Origin: UMGS1649 sp045652705
GTDB lineage: Bacteria > Bacillota > Clostridia > TANB77 > CAG-465
DNA length: 64,000 nucleotides
NCBI GenBank assembly: GCA_045652705.1
Contig: JAZRUV010000013.1
Span: forward strand, 3,317 to 67,316
Direction: 5' to 3'
The notes beneath the pieces are model-generated. The model had not been told where the DNA came from, did not search any database, and saw nothing but the letters and a program-made list of their open reading frames with translations. Shown here piece after piece: positions 58,402-64,000 of this stretch (within the stretch, counting starts at the first letter, position 1; the number at the start of each line of letters is the position of its first letter). The translations under genes were made by a program, and so were the position numbers.

Positions 58402-59676
58402 ATGGAAAGTATAGAAAAAAAGGCTTGTGGAATGCTAGGAATATCTAATACAGTAATAGATTTAAGTTTAGAATGTGAACAAGAACTTACAGAAAGATTT
58501 AATGAAATAGATAATGTAGCATTAATTAATACAGCTAAAGTAATGAATGCATTTAAAAACAATAGAATAAGTGATAGCCATTTTAAAGCAACAACTGGTT
58601 ATGGTTATGACGATATGGGAAGGGCCGCTATAGAGAAAGTTTATGCTGAAATTTTTGGCGCAGAGGACGCGCTAGTTAGAATAAACTTTGTAAATGGTAC
58701 ACATAGTTTATCTACAGCTATAGCTGGAAATTTAATGCCTGGTGATCTACTTGTAAGTATAACAGGTGCACCATATGATACATTGGCTGAAACTATAGGT
58801 ATAGTTGAAAACAATATGTCTCTTATATCGATGGGAGTAAAATATAAACAAGTGGAACTTAAAGGCGGCACTTTTGATACTGACTCTGTTTTAGACATTA
58901 TTAAAAACAATAAAGTAAAAATGATATTTATAGGACGTTCGAGAGGATATTCAACAAGACCATCTCAAACAGTAGAACAAATAGGAGAAATAATTAAGAA
59001 AATAAAAGAAGTTGACAACGATATAATAGTTATGGTAGATAACTGTTATGGAGAATTTGTAGAAACTTTTGAACCAACACACGTAGGTGCAGATATAATG
59101 GCAGGTTCTTTAATAAAGAACATTGGCGGTGGCCTATGTGAAACAGGTGGATATATAGTAGGTAAAACTGAACTTGTAGAGAATGCTGCAAAAAGACTTA
59201 CTGCACCTGGAATAGGCAAAGAATGTGGAGCAACTCTGGGTAAGAATAAAGAAATATTACAAGGATTATTTATGGCTCCGCAAGCAGTAAAAAATGCAGT
59301 TAAAACAGCAGTGCTAACAGCTGCAATGCTAGAAAAACTAGGATACGAAGTAAGTCCATCAGCTTGGGAATATAGAACAGATATAATCCAATCAGTAATT
59401 TTAAGAGATGAGCAAAAATTAATATCTTTTATACAAGGTGTACAAGCAGCAAGTCCAGTAGACAGCTTCGTTGTGCCTGAACCTTGGGCTATGCCGGGAT
59501 ATACTAATCCAGTAATAATGGCTGCCGGAACATTTGTAAGTGGTGCTTCAATAGAACTTTCTTGTGATGCGCCAGTAAAAGAACCATATGCAGTGTTTAT
59601 GCAAGGTGCATTAACATATGAAAGTGCTAAACTTGGAATATGTACCGCAATAGATAATATGATTAGAGGTAAATAG
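58402..59676 (+). CDS. methionine gamma-lyase-family PLP enzyme (YnbB type)
   Basis: PLP-dependent lyase family once named aluminium-resistance protein. ALVRINFVNGTHSLSTAIAGN, GAPYDTLAETIG, DNCYGEFVE and the probable PLP lysine in GSLIKNIGGGLCETGGYI are typical; 424 aa is normal. Members may cleave C-S bonds, but the true substrate is not known. AAATATAAT-like TATAAT at 58370-58375 may be its -10. The stop overlaps the GTG of the next gene. Confidence 0.93.
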   Translation: MESIEKKACGMLGISNTVIDLSLECEQELTERFNEIDNVALINTAKVMNAFKNNRISDSHFKATTGYGYDDMGRAAIEKVYAEIFGAEDALVRINFVNGTHSLSTAIAGNLMPGDLLVSITGAPYDTLAETIGIVENNMSLISMGVKYKQVELKGGTFDTDSVLDIIKNNKVKMIFIGRSRGYSTRPSQTVEQIGEIIKKIKEVDNDIIVMVDNCYGEFVETFEPTHVGADIMAGSLIKNIGGGLCETGGYIVGKTELVENAAKRLTAPGIGKECGATLGKNKEILQGLFMAPQAVKNAVKTAVLTAAMLEKLGYEVSPSAWEYRTDIIQSVILRDEQKLISFIQGVQAASPVDSFVVPEPWAMPGYTNPVIMAAGTFVSGASIELSCDAPVKEPYAVFMQGALTYESAKLGICTAIDNMIRGK

Positions 59677-60932
59677 TGAATAAAATAGTAATAATAGGTG
59701 CTGGCCCAGCAGGTATGATGGCAGGCATAACAGCCGCTCAAAAAGGGGCAAATGTAACAATACTTGAAAAAAACAATGTGCCGGGTAAAAAATTAAATAT
59801 TACAGGAAAAGGTAGATGTAACATCTCATATGTTGGAGATACAGAGTATTTTCTATCTAACATAGTTACAAACCCTAAGTTTATGATGAGTAGCATATCA
59901 AATTTTAATAATGAAGATTTGGTATCATACGTAAATTCTTTAGGGGTAAAAACTAAAGAAGAAAGAGGAAATAGAGTGTTTCTTGCATCGGATGATGCGC
60001 ATGAATTAACTTTAGCTTTACAAAGAGAGCTAAATCGTTTAGATGTTAAAATTAAATATAACACAAGTGTGAAAAACATAGTTATATGCAGTGGTAGTGT
60101 AGCAGGAATTGTAACAGATACAGATGAAGTCATTTATGCAGATAAAGTTTTAATTGCAACAGGCGGTACAAGCTACTCTTCAACAGGTAGTACGGGTGAT
60201 GGCTATCGTCTAGCCAAAATGGTAGGGCATGGTATAGTAGATGTGAAACCTGCCTTAGTACCACTTGCTTTAAAAGAAAAAGAAATATGCAAAAATTTAA
60301 GAGGGGTAACTTTAAAAAATGTAGACCTAAAAATACAAGTTGATGACAAAGCTTACGATAAAAGATTTGGAGAATTAATGTTTACAGATAAAGGAATAAC
60401 AGGACCAATAGTTTTAAGTAGTAGTAGTAAGTTAAACAAAGTGAAACATTTAACTTCACTTGCTTCTCAAGATAAAATCAAAGTTATAATAGATTTAAAA
60501 CCCACATTGAATGTACAAGAATTATACAAGAGAATAACAAGAGATTTTGAGAAATATATAAACAAAGAATTTAAAAATGCACTGTCAGATTTAACTATAT
60601 CTAGATTAATACCAGTAATAATAGCTAAATCTGCAATATGTGAGACAAAGAAAGTAAATAGTATAACAAAAGAAGAAAAAGAAAGATTAGTTAAAGTATT
60701 TAAGGGATTAGAATTTACATTTAAAGACTTAGAAAATATAAACGCAGGAATAGTAACAAGTGGTGGAGTCAACGTTAAAGAAATAAATCCTAAAACTATG
60801 GAATCTAAAATTATAAAAGGATTATATTTTGCAGGTGAAGTTATAGATGTTGATGCATATACAGGTGGATTTAATTTACAAATAGCATTTTCAACAGGAT
60901 ATACAGCAGGAATAAGTATGGGAGAAATTTAA
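59676..60932 (+). CDS. HI0933-like (BaiN/YhiN) FAD-dependent oxidoreductase
   Basis: Flavoprotein with the FAD dinucleotide motif IIGAGPAGMMAGITAAQKGA at residues 5-24, GKKLNITGKGRCNIS, and the C-terminal YFAGEVIDVDAYTGGFNLQ, all HI0933-family marks. Relatives reduce unsaturated steroid or other substrates; the substrate here is unknown. GTG start overlapping the previous stop; its stop overlaps the ATG of the next gene. 418 aa. Confidence 0.95.
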   Translation: MNKIVIIGAGPAGMMAGITAAQKGANVTILEKNNVPGKKLNITGKGRCNISYVGDTEYFLSNIVTNPKFMMSSISNFNNEDLVSYVNSLGVKTKEERGNRVFLASDDAHELTLALQRELNRLDVKIKYNTSVKNIVICSGSVAGIVTDTDEVIYADKVLIATGGTSYSSTGSTGDGYRLAKMVGHGIVDVKPALVPLALKEKEICKNLRGVTLKNVDLKIQVDDKAYDKRFGELMFTDKGITGPIVLSSSSKLNKVKHLTSLASQDKIKVIIDLKPTLNVQELYKRITRDFEKYINKEFKNALSDLTISRLIPVIIAKSAICETKKVNSITKEEKERLVKVFKGLEFTFKDLENINAGIVTSGGVNVKEINPKTMESKIIKGLYFAGEVIDVDAYTGGFNLQIAFSTGYTAGISMGEI

Positions 60933-61462
60933 TGAAAAAATTTGAACTAGCCAATAGGGAAAAGGTAGAAACAAATATATTGGAAGTAAAAAAATCTAAA
61001 TTTATAGCGTTGGTATATTATATAGATAGTCAACAAATGGCAGAAGAAAAAATACAGCAAGTAAGAGAAGAATACAATGACGCAAGGCACGTAGTGTATG
61101 CATATATGTTAAAATCTACGGGACGCTTTACCGATGATAAAGAACCTCAGGGAACAGCGGGTAAACCGATATATAGTATATTGGAAAAAGAAAATTTGAT
61201 AAATATACTTGTAGTAGTAATTAGATATTTTGGAGGAATATTACTTGGTGCGGGACCTCTAACTCGTGCTTATTCAACAGTTGCCAAAGATGCTTTAAAT
61301 AAATGTGATAAAGTGCCATATGTAGAGTATATATATGAAAGCATTATTTGTGAGTATAAAGAGGAAGAAATGATAAAGAGAAATCTACAATCTGCGAATT
61401 GTATTGTTCAAGATATAATAAGAACAGAAAAAGTTGAAATAAAATACAAAAAACCGCTGTAA
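60932..61462 (+). CDS. YigZ/IMPACT family protein
   Basis: N-terminal IMPACT domain with KKSKFIALVYYIDSQQ, DARHVVYAYML, DDKEPQGTAGKPI and RYFGGILLGAGPLTRAYS. The C-terminal part is short, about 60 aa after LTRAY, so it may lack some of the usual second domain (family about 205-215 aa; here 176). Proposed to bind ribosomes or nucleic acid, not settled. Third gene of a tightly overlapping operon. Confidence 0.92.
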   Translation: MKKFELANREKVETNILEVKKSKFIALVYYIDSQQMAEEKIQQVREEYNDARHVVYAYMLKSTGRFTDDKEPQGTAGKPIYSILEKENLINILVVVIRYFGGILLGAGPLTRAYSTVAKDALNKCDKVPYVEYIYESIICEYKEEEMIKRNLQSANCIVQDIIRTEKVEIKYKKPL

Positions 61463-61466
61463 ACTC

Positions 61467-61495
61467 TTTACGTTTACATAATTTTGTGGTAAAAT
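61467..61495 (+). promoter_or_regulatory. promoter of the GC-richer gene
   Basis: TTTACG (61467-61472), 17 bases, TAAAAT (61490-61495) with a TGG extension. Confidence 0.65.
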
Positions 61496-61565
61496 TAATA
61501 GTGTAAGACTTATTTGAAAGTTTTAACTATAAACTTTGCAAAATTTAAAAAAGAGGTGTAACAAA

Positions 61566-61838
61566 ATGTCACAGACAACAACCACAGCTACCACGTATGC
61601 ATCCGAACGGGAAAGACAGTACCATGAGGAAGTTCTTCCTAAGCTCTCTGCTGGTATTAAGCAGATGAACCTGGATGCTCGCTCTCATTTCGTTCTGTAC
61701 AATTCTGGGATTTATACAGTGAAGGCTTTGAGAGAAATCCTTGAGGCAGGTAAACATATCCAGATGCTCGATAAGCATGAAGAAGAATATATTTGCAGAT
61801 GCTTGCAAATCACACCGCCTAAAAAGGATAAAGAGTAA
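61566..61838 (+). CDS. hypothetical protein, 90 aa, base composition unlike the window
   Basis: Soluble protein rich in T, E, K and H; no family recognised. GC is roughly 45% by eye, and it uses CTG, CTC, CGC, CAG and TCC codons that are rare in neighbours at about 30% GC. This suggests recent transfer or selection for strong expression. GAGGTG stands 8 bases before the ATG at 61566. Own promoter and terminator. It has no mobile-element marks. Confidence 0.7.
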   Translation: MSQTTTTATTYASERERQYHEEVLPKLSAGIKQMNLDARSHFVLYNSGIYTVKALREILEAGKHIQMLDKHEEEYICRCLQITPPKKDKE

Positions 61839-61861
61839 ATTCAATCGCATATTAAAAAAAG

Positions 61862-61893
61862 CAAACCACGCACTATTGAGCGTGGTTTGTTGT
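61862..61893. terminator. bidirectional terminator between convergent genes
   Basis: Ten-base perfect stem CAAACCACGC / GCGTGGTTTG with an 8-base loop, T on the + side. Confidence 0.75.
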
Positions 61894-61904
61894 ATAAAAA
61901 GCTG

Positions 61905-62966
61905 TTACTCAAACGATATAATTATGCCTCCGCCTATAACTATGTTGTTATCGTAAAATACAACAGCTTGTCCTGGCGTAATAGCCTTTTGTGGTTCATC
62001 AAATACAACTTTTATATTTCCATTATCTAGAGGTATAAGAGTAGCTTTAACTTTTGGTGCACTATATCTTATTTTAACAGTAGCAGTAATAGGATGTTTC
62101 AAATATTCCATTGTAATTAAGTTAACGTTTTTACATATTAAACTTTCTTCATAAAGTTCTTCCCTTGGACAAAGTATTACTCTGTTAGTAGTAGCATCTA
62201 ACTTTTTTACATATAACGGTGCTTTTAACGAAAGACCTAATCCTCTTCTTTGACCAACTGTATAATGAATTATGCCTTTGTGTAATCCATAAACGTTCGC
62301 ATCTGTACCTACAAATTCTCCCTTTATAGGTTTATAGTTATATTCTCTTTCAATAAATCCGGCATAATCATTGTCTTTAACAAAACAAATTTCTTGACTG
62401 TCTTTTTTGTTAGCATTTAAGAAACCATAATCTTCAGCTATTTTTCGTATTTGGTCTTTAGTATATTTTCCTAAAGGCATTAAGGTATATCTAAGTTGTT
62501 CTTGAGTAAGATTATACAGGACGTAAGTTTGATCTTTACCACTAGCATCTGATTCACATATATAATACCTACCTGTTTCTTTGTTATACCCAATTTTAGC
62601 ATAATGTCCTGTTGCTATATAATCTGCATTAAAAAGTTCACGTGCTTTAGTGAGCATTAATCCGAATTTAAGATGTTTGTTGCATTCAATACATGGATTA
62701 GGAGTGTGTCCTTCCATATATTCTTTTGCAAAATAGTCTATAACAAACTTTTTAAAATCTTCTCGTAAATCTAAACAGTGGAATGGAATATCTAATTTCT
62801 CTGCTACTTTTTTAGCATCATCTATGGCATCTAGTGAGTCGTTACACAGCTGCATAGTGACCCCTATAACGTCATAACCGTCTTGCTTTAAAAGTAATGC
62901 GGCAACAGAGCTGTCTACCCCACCGCTTAATCCAAGAACCACTTTTTTTCTAGTATTTTCGTGCAT
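61905..62966 (-). CDS. mnmA: tRNA 2-thiouridylase MnmA
   Basis: Adds sulfur to U34 of tRNA-Lys, Glu and Gln. PP-loop GLSGGVDSSVAALLL, the catalytic cysteine in PNPCIECNKHLKFG, and TGHYAKI, GKDQTYVLYNL, DSQEICFV are family marks; 353 aa. The ATG at 62966 is 7 bases after AGGTG; a GTG at 62975 overlaps that site. Own promoter (62984-63012). Confidence 0.97.
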   Translation of the reverse strand: MHENTRKKVVLGLSGGVDSSVAALLLKQDGYDVIGVTMQLCNDSLDAIDDAKKVAEKLDIPFHCLDLREDFKKFVIDYFAKEYMEGHTPNPCIECNKHLKFGLMLTKARELFNADYIATGHYAKIGYNKETGRYYICESDASGKDQTYVLYNLTQEQLRYTLMPLGKYTKDQIRKIAEDYGFLNANKKDSQEICFVKDNDYAGFIEREYNYKPIKGEFVGTDANVYGLHKGIIHYTVGQRRGLGLSLKAPLYVKKLDATTNRVILCPREELYEESLICKNVNLITMEYLKHPITATVKIRYSAPKVKATLIPLDNGNIKVVFDEPQKAITPGQAVVFYDNNIVIGGGIIISFE

Positions 62967-62983
62967 TTTAATCACCTATATAT

Positions 62984-63012
62984 ATTTTAACATAATATAG
63001 CTTAATTTTCAA
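62984..63012 (-). promoter_or_regulatory. promoter of mnmA
   Basis: On the minus strand: TTGAAA (63012-63007), 17 bases, TAAAAT (62989-62984) with a TGT extension. Confidence 0.7.
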
Positions 63013-63056
63013 AGAAAAGAGTTAATGTAGTAGAAAAAGAGAGAAAATTAAGCGTT

Positions 63057-63122
63057 ATCGACAAATATAAACAAAAGAGTATAAATTACATACTTGTAAA
63101 TTGGAAAATATTGGGGTATAAT
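63057..63122 (+). promoter_or_regulatory. spo0A promoter with a possible 0A box
   Basis: TTGTAA (63094-63099), 17 bases, TATAAT (63117-63122). ATCGACA at 63057-63063 is the complement of TGTCGAT, one base from a 0A box, so Spo0A may act on its own gene. Confidence 0.5.
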
Positions 63123-63163
63123 TATGCTGTTGGTTGGAAAAATATAGAAAAACAGGAGGAACA

Positions 63164-63985
63164 ATGGAAGAAAAAATGAAAGTCATGATTGTGGATGATA
63201 ATGCAGAGTTTGTTAAGCTTCTCACGCTATTTATAAATTCACAACAAGATATGGAAGTAGTCGCAACACTTAACGATGGAAATAGTGTAGTAACAAAGGT
63301 AAAAGAATTAAAGCCAGACATATTATTGCTAGATATTATAATGCCGGAAAGAGATGGGTTAGCAGTACTAGAAGATTTAGAAGAATGTGCATTAGAAAAG
63401 AAACCACACATTGTAGTAATGTCTGCAATTGGTCAAGAAAAGATAACTGGCAAAGCAATGGCACTAGGTGCAACATACTATGTTATAAAGCCTTTTGATT
63501 TAGACACACTAATAGGCAGAATAAGAGAATTAGGAACAGTTACTAATTCGTTTTATGAAAGCAAAGGTAACAAATATGTTACAACTAAAAATGTAAAAAT
63601 AAATGGAGAACCAGTTGAAGTAAAAATAACAAACCTTATTCACGATTTAGGAGTACCAGCACATATAAAAGGTTATCAATATCTAAGAGAAGCAATAATA
63701 ATGGCAGTAAATAATGAAGAAATAATTAATGCAGTAACAAAGAGTTTGTATCCTCTTTTGGCAAAAAAATATGAAACAACTCCTTCAAGAGTTGAAAGAG
63801 CAATTAGACACGCAATAGAAGTAGCGTGGAACAGAGGTGAAATTGCAGTACACGACAAGATATTTGGCTATACTGTAAATTCAAATAAAGGTAAACCTAC
63901 AAATTCGGAATTTATAGCACTAATAGCAGATAAAATTAGGCTTGAATGTAAAAATACAGGAAGTCTTGTAAGAAGTGTGGTTTAA
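63164..63985 (+). CDS. spo0A: sporulation master regulator Spo0A
   Basis: Response regulator that starts sporulation when phosphorylated. Receiver domain with acidic pocket D11-D12, phospho-acceptor D57 in LLLDIIMPERDG, and the K of VIKPFD; C-terminal DNA-binding domain with GVPAHIKGYQYLREAI and SRVERAIRHAIEVAWNRG. 273 aa, full length. The ATG at 63164 follows AGGAGG; an in-frame start at 63134 overlaps the promoter end. The stop is 15 bases before the window end. Confidence 0.98.
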   Translation: MEEKMKVMIVDDNAEFVKLLTLFINSQQDMEVVATLNDGNSVVTKVKELKPDILLLDIIMPERDGLAVLEDLEECALEKKPHIVVMSAIGQEKITGKAMALGATYYVIKPFDLDTLIGRIRELGTVTNSFYESKGNKYVTTKNVKINGEPVEVKITNLIHDLGVPAHIKGYQYLREAIIMAVNNEEIINAVTKSLYPLLAKKYETTPSRVERAIRHAIEVAWNRGEIAVHDKIFGYTVNSNKGKPTNSEFIALIADKIRLECKNTGSLVRSVV

Positions 63986-64000
63986 GTACAAACTAGTGCA

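Overview
The window is AT-rich DNA from a spore-forming, low-GC Firmicute, most likely an uncultivated gut-type Clostridia lineage; that rank is an inference. Evidence: sporulation genes throughout (spoIID, spoIIQ, spoIIID, sigK, sipL, yunB, spo0A), Firmicutes gene orders (rpsF-ssb-rpsR, gdpP-rplI-dnaB, spoIIID-mbl, ireB-ruvX-DUF1292, rplM-rpsI), AGGAGG ribosome binding sites, TTGNNN-N17-TATAAT promoters often with a TGN extension, and the standard code with TGA as stop. Most genes lie on the + strand.

Layout. 1-3.5 kb: two small + genes (one a sirtuin) facing a minus-strand run of eight small genes, one of which encodes a divergent paralog of ribosomal protein uS11. 3.6-7.4 kb: ruvA, ftsE, and an ftsX fused in frame to a coiled-coil M23 hydrolase. 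7.5-9.4 kb: a pentad-repeat protein and a small partner. 9.5-14.7 kb: a Tad/Flp-like pilus locus with no ATPase, preceded by possible Spo0A boxes. 14.7-17 kb: mecA, rpsF-ssb-rpsR and a gene-free stretch of palindromes. 17-19.8 kb: a Nudix hydrolase and a pair of unknown genes. 19.8-26.8 kb: gdpP, rplI, dnaB, tilS, ftsH. 26.8-35.6 kb: unknown single genes, an orphan VirD4-type coupling ATPase, then spoIID-spoIIQ-spoIIID-mbl. 35.6-39.2 kb: U32 peptidase, tcdA, a possible Spo0A-controlled small RNA, DUF1540, sigK. 39.2-42.7 kb: tRNA-Thr, a second unknown pair, DUF3137 and lemA. 42.8-48 kb: sipL-yunB, unknown genes, rplM-rpsI. 48-55.5 kb: an HD protein with a degenerate EAL domain, a two-gene TauE/SafE-type transporter, a VirB2-like pilin, a CpaE-like ATPase, a degenerate GGDEF protein, ireB-ruvX-DUF1292. 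55.6-57.3 kb: an ISLre2-family insertion. 57.4-64 kb: WG-repeat protein, a PLP lyase, a flavoprotein, a YigZ protein, mnmA and spo0A.

How the genes fit together. Three themes recur. First, spore development runs from spo0A through sigK, spoIIID, spoIID/IIQ and sipL/yunB. Second, envelope and secretion parts are scattered: an FtsEX-hydrolase fusion, a Tad-like pilus, VirD4, VirB2 and a CpaE-like protein, with their usual partners outside the window. Third, there are many solitary small genes with their own strong promoter and terminator, often with codon use unlike the housekeeping genes. The best candidates for undescribed biology are the uS11-like gene and its operon, the FtsX-M23 fusion, the pentad-repeat protein, and the small-RNA candidate behind two perfect 0A boxes. 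No CRISPR array, rRNA or prophage structural module was seen.
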